Positions 6,008 to 12,713 of a stretch of 12,713 bases of DNA are shown piece by piece. The DNA comes from Chloroflexota bacterium. Lineage in GTDB: Bacteria > Chloroflexota > Anaerolineae > Anaerolineales > DRMV01. Position numbers and translations under genes: made by a program. Where the stretch lies: positions 1-12,713 of the forward strand of contig JAADFA010000111.1 of assembly GCA_013153135.1 (NCBI GenBank), written 5' to 3'. Below the pieces are notes generated by a model that searched no databases, was not told the DNA's origin, and was given only the letters and a program-made list of their open reading frames with translations. Each line of letters begins with the position of its first letter. Position 1 is the first letter of the stretch.

Positions 6008-7246
6008 TTAAGGAAGTAATTTCGCTAAAACTGACCACACAACGGGCAACCAATGCCAGAGTTCCTTGGCTAAATCGCTGTGGTTCATCCACAATCGATA
6101 AATGGTTTCTAAGGGAAAACGCCAGCGGGTAAAGCCGGCAATGACGTGCCAGGGCCAGGTCAATCCATAGGTAAAACTGAAGATTATATAAACATGGTTC
6201 AGCGTGCTCGGTTGAACTTGCCAAGGTATATCATGCTCGTCTCGAACAGATAGCAACGATAAAAAAAGCATCATGCCATAGATATGCACAAAGCGACCCC
6301 AATCCAGCGCGACGCACATAAGGCCTAGCATCATCCCCGCGCTGAGAAGCCATAGCGCCCGTATGCCGCGCACGCGCCAAAATCGCGCGAGGCGAGGCCC
6401 GAGGGGTAGGTAGGCGATACTCACCAGCGCTAGGAGACCAAGCCACCGCCATCCTTCGTGAATCCAACGGGTACATTGCTTAGTTATCAACGGAGCCGCG
6501 GGCTTTGCCAGCCATACGATGGCCCCGGGGGCCGGGATGTCATAATGCATAGCTTTAAGCGCTTGCCGAATCGCTTGGGATTGCTCTGGTGTGCCGCGCG
6601 CGGCCAACGCTACCAACCAGGCCACGAGGTTTATCCCGACCAACACGAAAAGGCTATAGCGCCAGCGAGCGGGCCATTGCTTCGGCTTGGGACGATGCAC
6701 GAACAGGGGTACAAGCAAAAACGGTGCCCAGGCCATAAGCCCTTCATGGCTAAGCAGGATCAACGGGAGCAACGTTAACGCAAAAGCCGTGCGTGGAAAC
6801 ACGGTATCTGGGGCTCGCGCTACGCTTTGTACAAGCCACGCATACAACGCAAATAACAAAATCTCCTTTCGATACGCGCCTTGCCACTGCCATAGCGGAT
6901 ATAAGAAAAGGAAAGGCGCCATTAGAGCCAACAAGAACGGCATGATCCGCGGTTGTTGTTGCAGGGCTCGCATAGCCCAGAACAAAAACCCAGCATACAC
7001 ACTTAGAATCGTCAGGACTACAAATACACCGGGTTTTAACCCTGTCGCGCGGCTGAGCATGATCAAGATTTGCCCCAGCAGCCCTCGCCGGACGAAACCA
7101 CTTGCATAATGAATGAGCCAATCGCCCATAACCCACGCCTGGCGCTGCCGGTAGGCCGCGACCAAGGCTAAAACCGCCGAAGTCCAAAGTAAGCTTGTGT
7201 ATAGTACGAAGCCAACGTTGCGTATTAAACGATATCGCTCCACCAT
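6008..7246 (-). CDS. polytopic integral membrane protein, unidentified family (possibly surface-polysaccharide related)
   Basis: 412 residues, start ATG 7246-7244, eight bases after GAGG on the minus strand. I do not recognise a named family. About ten hydrophobic segments are visible (roughly 10-31, 73-93, 101-119, 127-143, 153-170, 172-184, 197-216, 267-283, 297-315, 322-334, 352-372, 398-410, some probably re-entrant or short). Polar motifs between them look conserved in kind: GDWLIHYASGFVRRGLLGQ (41-59), YRKEILLF (125-132), SHEGLMAWAP (166-175) and ALDWGRFVHIYG (313-324). From memory, GDW...GFVRRG and DWGR motifs recur in unnamed membrane proteins of polysaccharide or glycosyltransferase gene clusters; this is a weak inference. 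No such cluster is seen here: the neighbours are tRNA-Ala and lipA. Base composition is markedly less GC-rich than its neighbours, which suggests acquisition by transfer. Confidence 0.8.
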   Translation of the reverse strand: MVERYRLIRNVGFVLYTSLLWTSAVLALVAAYRQRQAWVMGDWLIHYASGFVRRGLLGQILIMLSRATGLKPGVFVVLTILSVYAGFLFWAMRALQQQPRIMPFLLALMAPFLFLYPLWQWQGAYRKEILLFALYAWLVQSVARAPDTVFPRTAFALTLLPLILLSHEGLMAWAPFLLVPLFVHRPKPKQWPARWRYSLFVLVGINLVAWLVALAARGTPEQSQAIRQALKAMHYDIPAPGAIVWLAKPAAPLITKQCTRWIHEGWRWLGLLALVSIAYLPLGPRLARFWRVRGIRALWLLSAGMMLGLMCVALDWGRFVHIYGMMLFLSLLSVRDEHDIPWQVQPSTLNHVYIIFSFTYGLTWPWHVIAGFTRWRFPLETIYRLWMNHSDLAKELWHWLPVVWSVLAKLLP

Positions 7247-7429
7247 AATCTAAGCCTCGCTTTCATTTGGGCTTTACGTCATGGTATAACATCGCATAAT
7301 ATAGAGCCATAGACATGCTTCACAGCACGCCAAGCCTGCCAACCGAACCAGCTGCGCGCATTATACCAGTCCCGCGCACCGCTAACCATTATGGTAAGAT
7401 TCAACCGAACCCCCTTGGGAGGTTATTCC
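7247..7429. promoter_or_regulatory. divergent intergenic region with AT-rich promoter-like elements
   Basis: The 183 bases between the leftward membrane-protein gene and lipA are AT-rich relative to surroundings. On the minus strand TATATT (7303-7298) and TATACC (7288-7283) are -10-like. On the plus strand TAAGAT (7395-7400), preceded by TGG as in an extended -10, lies 29 bases before the lipA ATG. None has a clear -35 at the right distance, so the exact promoters are unresolved. Confidence 0.4.
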
Positions 7430-8374
7430 ATGACTCGACAGCCAACGCGCGCGCGGGTCAACCCCCAGCGCATGGACACCACACCGAAGCGACGCCCACC
7501 GTGGCTAAAGGTGCGGGCCCCTGTCGCGCCGACGGTGCGCGAAATTCGGCAGCTGATGCGGGGCAAGGCCCTACATACTGTATGCGAAGAAGCCCTGTGC
7601 CCTAACCTGGGTGAGTGTTGGGGACATGGCACCGCGACCTTCCTCATGCTGGGCGACGTGTGTACTCGCACGTGCGGATTCTGCGATGTAAAGCGCGGCA
7701 TACCCCAACCCGTGGATTGGGAGGAGGCTGAGCGCATCGCGGACGCAGTCGCGACCATGGGCCTCGACCACGCGGTGATCACCAGCGTCAACCGGGATGA
7801 CCGAGGGGACGGCGGCGCGCCGTTGTTCGCCATGGTTATCCAGCGCATCCGCGAACGCGCCCCCACGTGCTCCATTGAGGTCCTCATTCCTGACTTCAAA
7901 GGTCGGCTCGACGCGCTGCGCATTGTGATGGATGCCCGGCCCGACATCCTCAACCACAACGTAGAAACCGTGCCGCGCCTGTTCCGCCTGGTGCAGCCCC
8001 AGGACCGCTACGAATGGGCCCGACGCATTTTGACCGCGGCCAAAGCCATGGACCCGACGGTGCTCACCAAATCGGGCATCATGGTGGGGTTGGGTGAGAC
8101 CATGGACGAGGTCAAAGCCACGTTAGAAGACCTGCGGGCGTGGGGTGTGGATATCGTGACCATCGGGCAGTATTTGCAGCCGAGCCGCCATCATCTGCCC
8201 ATTGTGCGCTACTACCATCCAGACGAATTTGAAGAGCTGCGGGAGTTCGGTTATCAGCTGGGCTTCAAATGGGTTGAGAGCGGGCCTTTGGTGCGCTCGT
8301 CGTACCGCGCGGCCGAGCAGGTGCGCGCGTTGAGCCAATATTGGCGCCGTTCCGCGCCTCAAGGGGAGGCGTGA
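7430..8374 (+). CDS. lipA: lipoyl synthase (LipA), radical SAM enzyme
   Basis: 314 residues, the usual length. LipA inserts two sulfur atoms into protein-bound octanoyl groups to make the lipoyl cofactor of 2-oxoacid dehydrogenases and the glycine cleavage system. Both iron-sulfur sites are visible: auxiliary cluster cysteines C52, C57 and C63 (CEEALCPNLGEC) with the serine ligand in RSSY (289-292), and the radical SAM motif CTRTCGFC (C78, C82, C85). Family hallmarks also include ATFLMLGDVCTR, VITSVNRDD, LIPDFKG, ILNHNVETVPRL, KSGIMVGLGET and QYLQPSRHHLP. The start chosen is ATG 7430, seven bases after GGGAGG; an in-frame ATG at 7391 has no such site and adds an unconserved 13 residues. The next gene starts 3 bases after the stop, so the two form an operon. 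The octanoyltransferase gene (lipB or lipM) is not in this window. Confidence 0.97.
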   Translation: MTRQPTRARVNPQRMDTTPKRRPPWLKVRAPVAPTVREIRQLMRGKALHTVCEEALCPNLGECWGHGTATFLMLGDVCTRTCGFCDVKRGIPQPVDWEEAERIADAVATMGLDHAVITSVNRDDRGDGGAPLFAMVIQRIRERAPTCSIEVLIPDFKGRLDALRIVMDARPDILNHNVETVPRLFRLVQPQDRYEWARRILTAAKAMDPTVLTKSGIMVGLGETMDEVKATLEDLRAWGVDIVTIGQYLQPSRHHLPIVRYYHPDEFEELREFGYQLGFKWVESGPLVRSSYRAAEQVRALSQYWRRSAPQGEA

Positions 8375-8377
8375 TTC

Positions 8378-10492
8378 GTGCGCTCGTCGGATACGCTGCG
8401 CGCGTTTTTCCATCCTCGAGGCATCGCGGTCATTGGTGCATCCGCGCGACCAACGTCGCTGGGCTACGCGGTCGCGCGCAACCTGCTGCGAGGGCGGCAT
8501 GGCGCCGCGGTGCACCTCGTCAACCCCAAAGGCGGAACCTTGTTCGGGCGCCCGGTGTATCCGTCGGTGCTCGAAGTTCCTGACCCGGTCGATCTAGCGG
8601 TTATCGTGGTTCCGGCCGCGGTTGTGCCTCGGGTGTTGGACGAGGCAGGTCGGCGGGGCATCCGGGCGGCCATTGTACAGGCCGGTGGGTTCGCAGAAGA
8701 AGGCCCTGAAGGCCGCGCGCGGCAGGCGCGCCTTCTCGACGTCGCGCGGGCTTACGGCATTCGCATTTTAGGGCCGAACGGTATCGGCCTCATTGACTTC
8801 CATCAGGACTTGAATACCACCTTTTTGCCGCCGCCATTCCCACGGCCGGGCGGGTTGGCCTTTTTCTCCCAATCCGGTGCCCTGGCTGCCGCGCTGTTGG
8901 ATTGGGGCCTCGCGTCAGAGCAAGGCTTTTCTTTGGTCGTGAGCACCGGCAACCAGGCGGATGTGACCATGGACGAGGTCCTGCGGCAAGGCTTACGGCA
9001 TCAAGGCACGCGTGTGGTGTTGGTTTACCTGGAAGATGCCGTCGACCGCGCGTTGGTCACGGCCCTGCAAGAAGTAACGTTGCATAAACCCGCGATCGTG
9101 CTCAAGGCGGGCAAGACTACAGCGGGTCAACGGGCGGCCGCGTCGCACACGGCCGCCCTGGCAACCCCTTGGGCCAGGACAAAGGCCGGGCTACGGCGGG
9201 CCGGGGTTTTGCTCGCGCAGGACGTGCGTCGAGCCCTCACGTGGGGACGCGCCTTGGCCCTTGCGTCGCCGCGAGCGAGGCTTTCGTATCCGGCTCGGGT
9301 AGCGATTTTGACCAACGCGGGCGGACCGGGCGTCCTGGCTGCCGATGCCGTGGGCGCGTCACCGGCGTTAAGGCTGGCGCCCCTATCCGAAGCAACCCAG
9401 ACCGCGCTGAGAGAAGAACTGCCGCCTGCGGCCAGCGTCGCGAATCCGGTGGACATGTTGGCCACGGCATCGCCCGAGCAGTATGCGCGTAGTCTGCGGG
9501 TGCTTCTCCAAGCGCCTGAGGTGGATGGTGTTGTTGTGCTTCTGCCACCACCGCCGAGCTATAGCGCGGGCGCGGTTGCCAAAGCGCTTATCCCGGTGGT
9601 GCAGCAAGGGGGAAAGCCTGTTACCGTGGCCTTGCTTGGTGGTTATTTGCTCCCCGAGGCCCGCGCCCATTTATTGGCCGCGGAGATTCCTGTCTTTGAC
9701 ACGCCCGAAGAGGCGGTGGCAGGATTGGCCGCGTGGGCTCAGGCAGAGCAGGGGCGACGGCATGCGCAGGCCTCGGTGGTGCGCGAGCCGCCCGCGGTTC
9801 CGCTGGAGCGACTTATGGCCCGCTTAAGCGAGCATGACGAACACGGATGGCTACGTCCCCAGGCGGTCGCGGCGCTGTTGGATGCGTACCGCATCCCGCG
9901 GGTGCCTGAAGCGTGGGCGGTCACACCGGACGAAGCGGTGCAAGCTGCGGGGTCGCTGGGATATCCGGTGGTGTTGAAGGTGTGGGCGCACGGGGTGGTG
10001 CACAAGCGAGCGGCGGATGGGGTGCGGATAGGCCTGCACGATGCGGCCTCGGTCTGGGCTCAGGTGCGTGACTGGCAGCTAATATTTGGTGATAAATATC
10101 GAGGTGTTATATTACAACCCCTAGCCGCCGACGGACCCGAGATCATCGTTGGGGGTGTGCGGGACGAGCATCTGGGGCCGCTGGTCATGCTTGGCCTTGG
10201 TGGGAGCGGGGTGGAAGCCCTGGGGGAACCATCCTTTGCACTAGCGCCGCTGACCGAGCCGGATGTGGATGCGCTACTGGACGAGAGCCGCGTGCGGGCG
10301 TGGTTGGTCAAGCAGGGGTACGAAGCCCAGGTCGACGCGGTGCGACGGTTGTTGGTGCGGGTCGGCTCGCTTTTTGCCGACGTTCTGCTGGGAGAATTGG
10401 ATCTCAATCCAGTGCGGGTGACACGAACAGGGCTAGTTGTTTTGGATGCGCGTGCCCGGGTACAGGGGGCGGAGGGAGGTGGGAGCGAGTAG
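8378..10492 (+). CDS. acyl-CoA/acetyl-CoA synthetase (ADP-forming), fused alpha-beta chain
   Basis: 704 residues, start GTG 8378 after GGGGAGG (8363-8369). It belongs to the NDP-forming acyl-CoA synthetase superfamily, which interconverts acyl-CoA + ADP + Pi and free acid + CoA + ATP. In order: a CoA-binding Rossmann domain (about 7-135; AVIGASARPTSLGY, LGPNGIGLID); succinyl-CoA-ligase-like domains (about 157-460) with FSQSGALAAALLDW and the phosphorylated histidine in AASHTAALA (H257); then an ATP-grasp domain (about 495-695) with GYPVVLKVWAHGVVHKRAADG, EIIVGGVRDEHLGPLVMLGLG and GELDLNPVRV. There is no C-terminal GNAT domain, so it is not a Pat-type protein acetyltransferase. Substrate range cannot be read from sequence. 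It follows lipA by 3 bases, suggesting coupled expression. A short AT-rich patch at about 10081-10120 stands out inside the ATP-grasp coding region. Confidence 0.93.
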   Translation: MRSSDTLRAFFHPRGIAVIGASARPTSLGYAVARNLLRGRHGAAVHLVNPKGGTLFGRPVYPSVLEVPDPVDLAVIVVPAAVVPRVLDEAGRRGIRAAIVQAGGFAEEGPEGRARQARLLDVARAYGIRILGPNGIGLIDFHQDLNTTFLPPPFPRPGGLAFFSQSGALAAALLDWGLASEQGFSLVVSTGNQADVTMDEVLRQGLRHQGTRVVLVYLEDAVDRALVTALQEVTLHKPAIVLKAGKTTAGQRAAASHTAALATPWARTKAGLRRAGVLLAQDVRRALTWGRALALASPRARLSYPARVAILTNAGGPGVLAADAVGASPALRLAPLSEATQTALREELPPAASVANPVDMLATASPEQYARSLRVLLQAPEVDGVVVLLPPPPSYSAGAVAKALIPVVQQGGKPVTVALLGGYLLPEARAHLLAAEIPVFDTPEEAVAGLAAWAQAEQGRRHAQASVVREPPAVPLERLMARLSEHDEHGWLRPQAVAALLDAYRIPRVPEAWAVTPDEAVQAAGSLGYPVVLKVWAHGVVHKRAADGVRIGLHDAASVWAQVRDWQLIFGDKYRGVILQPLAADGPEIIVGGVRDEHLGPLVMLGLGGSGVEALGEPSFALAPLTEPDVDALLDESRVRAWLVKQGYEAQVDAVRRLLVRVGSLFADVLLGELDLNPVRVTRTGLVVLDARARVQGAEGGGSE

Positions 10493-10587
10493 GAAGTCAC
10501 AAGGTGCGTTTGGGGCCGGTAGCATTACTTGCGATAAGGGTACTTATCAAAAGTAAAAAGTGCGCTGCAAAAAGGACACCTACTTCC
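10492..10587. repeat. outer interrupted inverted repeat between convergent genes
   Basis: GGAAGT (10492-10497) plus AGGTG (10502-10506) are complementary to CACCT (10577-10581) plus ACTTCC (10582-10587); the left arm has a four-base bulge CACA. The arms enclose about 70 bases, including the inner hairpin at 10525-10556. The left arm begins at the last base of the synthetase stop codon. Chance pairing cannot be excluded for an 11-bp bulged match. Confidence 0.35.
10525..10556. terminator. inner hairpin between convergent genes, possible bidirectional transcript end
   Basis: TTACTT (10525-10530) pairs with AAGTAA (10551-10556), and GATAAG (10533-10538) pairs with CTTATC (10543-10548), around the loop GGTA. 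A symmetric 2x2 internal loop (GC opposite AA) separates the two six-bp helices. The two genes on either side point at each other, so a transcript end is expected here. The stem is AT-rich and neither strand shows a clean T-run after it, so it is a weak terminator candidate. Confidence 0.4.
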
Positions 10588-10621
10588 CCAACAACCCCTA
10601 AACCAACCCGCTGCAACCCCC

Positions 10622-12325
10622 TTAGCCCACGTTCATTTCACCCATCGCCAGGGCCCGATAGTCCCGCAGCGGTGACCGCCGCGGCACCATCTGCTGCGCA
10701 ACCCACGCAAGCCGTAGCAGCGTGGCCTCGTCCCAATACCGCCCCACCGCTTGCGCAGCCAGCGGTCGGCCGTCCTCGGTGTAGCCTATGGGAAACGTAA
10801 TCGCAGGATGGCCGCTTAGATTGAATACTGAGACATAATACATAAGATCCGTCATCAACCCCAAATCCACCACTTCTTGCTCCGGGATGGGCGTGCTCGG
10901 CCGTACAGTGGCTGGAAGAAGCAACACATCGACCTCTTGCAACGCGGCTTCGACGTGCGCACTCCAACGTCGGCGCCAGCGGAGCGCGTGGATATAATCC
11001 AAACCAGTAAAGTAGCGCGCCAACGCGGTGGTGTTGCGCACTTCCCATCCCAAATCCGCCCGCGCAAGACGGCGTAAGCTTGATGTCAGCTCGACCCCAG
11101 CAATAACCAAATGCGCGAGGAAGGCCTCGGCCACATCGGGCAAGATGATGTTGCGCACCCGCGCACCCTGGGCCTGCAATTGGGCAACCAAAGCAGTGAA
11201 CGCAGCCTGGATTTCCGGCGTGGCCTGCTGGGCCCACCCTTCATCCACGCCCAAGGTCAGGCCGTCAAGGCGTTCGCGCCACGTGGGCATGGTTAGCTCA
11301 GGCTGATGTTGCGACGCGGCATCGGCACCCGGGCCCGCGATGGCCGCCCACAGCAAAGCGACATCGCCCGGCAGCGCGGCCATGGGCCCCACGTGTCCAA
11401 TACTCCAAGCGAGGCTCTCGTAAGCCGCTGGTACACGGCCGAACGTGGGCTTGAGCCCTACCCCACCCGAGAGGGCGGCCGGAACCCGGATTGAACCCCC
11501 CGCGTCGGCCCCAAGCGCGAAGGGCACCAGCCCAGCCACCGTCGCGACGGCAGAGCCACTGGAGCTACCACCAGGATAGTACTTGGGCGCATACGGATTG
11601 CGCGCGGTGCCGTAGTGCATATTATGCCCTGTTACACCGATACCCCCTTCGTGCATGTTGGTTTTGCCCACGATAATTGCACCCAGGGCGCGCAACCGCG
11701 CGACAACCTCGGCATCACGCGGAGCCACCGCGTGCGCACGCGCCCGAATGCCCCACGTGGTCGCGTACCCTTGTACGGGCGTTTCGTCCTTGATGGCGAC
11801 GAGCACGCCGTCCAACACGCTCAGCGGCTCACCCCGAGCCCAACGTTCACTTGAACGCCGCGCTTGCTCTCGAGCATCGTCCGCGTGGACCTGGATGAAC
11901 GCTCGCAGCGCGGGTGGCTCTTGTTCAGAACGAGCCCATGCCGCGAGGAAGGCGTCTACCGCGTCCAGAGGCGTCCATTGGCCGTTGCGATAGCCTTGGG
12001 TGTAGGCCAGCGCGTGCGACAGGCCCCCCGCACGCTGCAGAGCCTCAGCCCAAGCATTCACCCGTTGCGCCAGCGCTTCAGGCGTGGGACGAGTGGCCGG
12101 GTTGGTAGCGCGCGGCAGCTCAGGAAGATAGGAGGGCTCCGCATCAGGACGGCTGCGGCGAAATCGCGCCATGTCTACGAGATGGAAAATGTACGCGGCC
12201 AGAGGACTCCCCACCGGGCTTTCGAGCAACCATGTTGTGGCTTGCAAAGCAGGCCCTTCGAGGGCAGGGGTTTTGGGCCGTGGTGGCAACGAACGCGCGG
12301 GAGATAACGGCAAGGCTTGGGTCAT
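10622..12325 (-). CDS. amidase signature family hydrolase
   Basis: 567 residues. Amidases of this family hydrolyse amide bonds with a Ser-cisSer-Lys triad. All three are visible: K179 in VLVAIKDETPV, the cis-serine S255 in PGGSSSGSAVATVAG (251-265), and the nucleophile S278 in ALGADAGGSIRVPAALSGG (270-288), followed by VGLKPTFGRVP. GKTNMHEGG (220-228) is also typical. The first 100 or so residues are a proline-rich, less conserved extension. No gatB or gatC is nearby and the protein is longer than usual GatA, so it is a stand-alone amidase, not the tRNA amidotransferase subunit; its substrate is unknown. The start is ATG 12325-12323 after GGGAG with seven-base spacing. An in-frame ATG at 12400 lies inside tRNA-Gly and is rejected. 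The gene lies 28 bases downstream of the tRNA on the same strand. Confidence 0.93.
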   Translation of the reverse strand: MTQALPLSPARSLPPRPKTPALEGPALQATTWLLESPVGSPLAAYIFHLVDMARFRRSRPDAEPSYLPELPRATNPATRPTPEALAQRVNAWAEALQRAGGLSHALAYTQGYRNGQWTPLDAVDAFLAAWARSEQEPPALRAFIQVHADDAREQARRSSERWARGEPLSVLDGVLVAIKDETPVQGYATTWGIRARAHAVAPRDAEVVARLRALGAIIVGKTNMHEGGIGVTGHNMHYGTARNPYAPKYYPGGSSSGSAVATVAGLVPFALGADAGGSIRVPAALSGGVGLKPTFGRVPAAYESLAWSIGHVGPMAALPGDVALLWAAIAGPGADAASQHQPELTMPTWRERLDGLTLGVDEGWAQQATPEIQAAFTALVAQLQAQGARVRNIILPDVAEAFLAHLVIAGVELTSSLRRLARADLGWEVRNTTALARYFTGLDYIHALRWRRRWSAHVEAALQEVDVLLLPATVRPSTPIPEQEVVDLGLMTDLMYYVSVFNLSGHPAITFPIGYTEDGRPLAAQAVGRYWDEATLLRLAWVAQQMVPRRSPLRDYRALAMGEMNVG

Positions 12326-12341
12326 AAGCACGCTCCCAAGG

Positions 12342-12353
12342 AAAAACAAAAAG
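12342..12353 (-). terminator. U-rich tract directly after tRNA-Gly, possible terminator or attenuator
   Basis: On the minus strand the tRNA 3' end is followed at once by CTTTTTGTTTTT. Together with the bases flanking the tRNA (AG before G1; T73 and C after the acceptor stem), the acceptor helix extends to 9 bp, GAGCGGGCG pairing with CGCCCGCTC. A GC-rich helix ending in a T-run resembles an intrinsic terminator, but here the hairpin would be the whole tRNA. Some read-through into the amidase gene would be needed unless it has its own promoter, which I do not see. Confidence 0.45.
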
Positions 12354-12425
12354 AGCGGGCGACGGGATTCGAACCCGCGAATGGTGGCTTGGGAAGCCAC
12401 TGCCTTACCACTTGGCGACGCCCGC
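12354..12425 (-). tRNA. tRNA-Gly (anticodon CCC)
   Basis: Complete 72-base cloverleaf on the minus strand. Acceptor GCGGGCG/CGCCCGC; D stem GCC/GGC; anticodon stem GTGGC/GCCAC with loop TTCCCAA giving anticodon CCC, reading GGG; T stem GCGGG/CCCGT (one G-T pair) around TTCGAAT; discriminator T at 12354. CCA is not encoded. It has a consensus promoter upstream, and the amidase gene follows on the same strand. Confidence 0.97.
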
Positions 12426-12438
12426 TCAAGCCGCCCTT

Positions 12439-12468
12439 ATTATAGAAGCATCCCCTTCGCCATGTCAA
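12439..12468 (-). promoter_or_regulatory. sigma70-type promoter of tRNA-Gly (and possibly of the amidase gene)
   Basis: On the minus strand a perfect -35 TTGACA (12468-12463) is followed after 18 bases by a perfect -10 TATAAT (12444-12439). The mature tRNA starts at 12425, 13 bases after the -10. It is the strongest promoter match in the window and the only one visible upstream of the amidase gene. Confidence 0.9.
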
Positions 12469-12480
12469 GGATGTAAACGG

Positions 12481-12705
12481 AAGTTAGAAGTTGGCAACCA
12501 CGGATGCACACGGATAAACACAGAAGTTGGTAGTTGGTGGGTAGTAGATGGCTTATTCTGTCGACTGTCGACTACCGACTGTTGACTGTATAGAAACCGC
12601 GGATGAACGCGGATAGTTTGGTGGTTTGAAGTTGGTAGTTTGAAGTTGGAGGTTGGTGGTTGGTGGTTGGCATAAAGCGGGGAGCTGAGAGCAGGAAAGC
12701 AGGAA
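12481..12705. repeat. mosaic of short tandem repeats, mostly 7-mers, in a gene-free stretch
   Basis: No gene is seen from 12469 to the window end. Units: AAGTTAG then AAGTTGG (12481-12494); a 21-base module starting AACCACGGATG (12496-12516); AAGTTGG, TAGTTGG, TGGGTAG, TAGATGG (12524-12551); TCGACTG, TCGACTA, CCGACTG, TTGACTG (12561-12588); a second copy of the module starting AACCGCGGATG (12595-12615), 18 of 21 bases identical to the first; seven heptads of consensus WRGTTKG (12622-12670); and AGCAGGAA twice in tandem (12690-12705). Units in three separate blocks share a 7-base period. Confidence 0.85.
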
Positions 12706-12713
12706 GCGTAGAT

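Noticed and set aside
5932..6132. Frame beginning in tRNA-Ala (protein with GSRVQVPPGP)
   Set aside because: This is the well-known translation artefact of a tRNA T-arm; it lies in the tRNA, the terminator and the 3' end of the opposite gene.
5901..7246. Integrative element inserted at tRNA-Ala
   Set aside because: The composition shift fits, but no integrase, no second copy of the tRNA 3' end and no att-like direct repeat can be seen.
7391..7429. Earlier in-frame ATG for lipA
   Set aside because: No ribosome binding site; overlaps the best -10-like element; the ATG at 7430 follows GGGAGG.
12326..12400. 25-codon upstream extension of the amidase
   Set aside because: The extension is translated tRNA-Gly sequence (RGFESRRP). 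The ATG at 12325 has GGGAG with proper spacing and gives a normal protein.
12481..12670. CRISPR array
   Set aside because: The repeat units are 7 to 21 bases, degenerate and contiguous, with no uniform unique spacers and no cas gene in the window.

Overview
The window is GC-rich bacterial chromosome with compact, well-formed genes, strong AGGAGG-type ribosome binding sites and sigma70-type promoters at the two tRNA genes. Gene content points to a respiring bacterium: menaquinone synthesis (MenA), lipoic acid synthesis (LipA), lipoproteins and a one-chain ADP-forming acyl-CoA synthetase. The SbcC opening (MIPEELRLEGFLSY) resembles that of Chloroflexota and cyanobacterial SbcC proteins. My best guess is Chloroflexota, but this is inference from style and gene set and cannot be proved from this window.

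Left part (1-4587). The 5' end of menA runs leftward off the window. It diverges from a rightward group: a small single-pass membrane protein followed 21 bases later by sbcC. The divergent gap holds a perfect palindrome that places a -10-like hexamer on both strands. Next come a thioredoxin, a rhodanese lipoprotein and recR, tightly spaced and all rightward.

Middle (4588-6006). A znuA-like metal-binding lipoprotein stands without its permease or ATPase and is preceded by a 9-bp hairpin or palindrome. After it comes a 314-base gene-free stretch with three different inverted repeats, then a consensus promoter, tRNA-Ala(GGC) and a strong terminator that can serve both strands.

Right part (6008-12425). 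A leftward, clearly less GC-rich gene encodes an unidentified polytopic membrane protein. Divergent from it is lipA, followed 3 bases later by an acyl-CoA synthetase (ADP-forming) gene. That pair converges on a leftward amidase gene; the 129-base gap between them contains nested inverted repeats. The amidase lies just downstream of tRNA-Gly(CCC), with a U-rich tract in between and one consensus promoter upstream of the tRNA.

Right edge (12426-12713). This has no gene. It is a mosaic of short tandem units, mostly 7-mers, interleaved with two copies of a CGGAT-containing module. It is the least ordinary stretch here. I found no clearly new multi-gene system; the candidates for novelty are this repeat mosaic, the symmetric divergent promoter, the tRNA-amidase arrangement and the unidentified membrane proteins.
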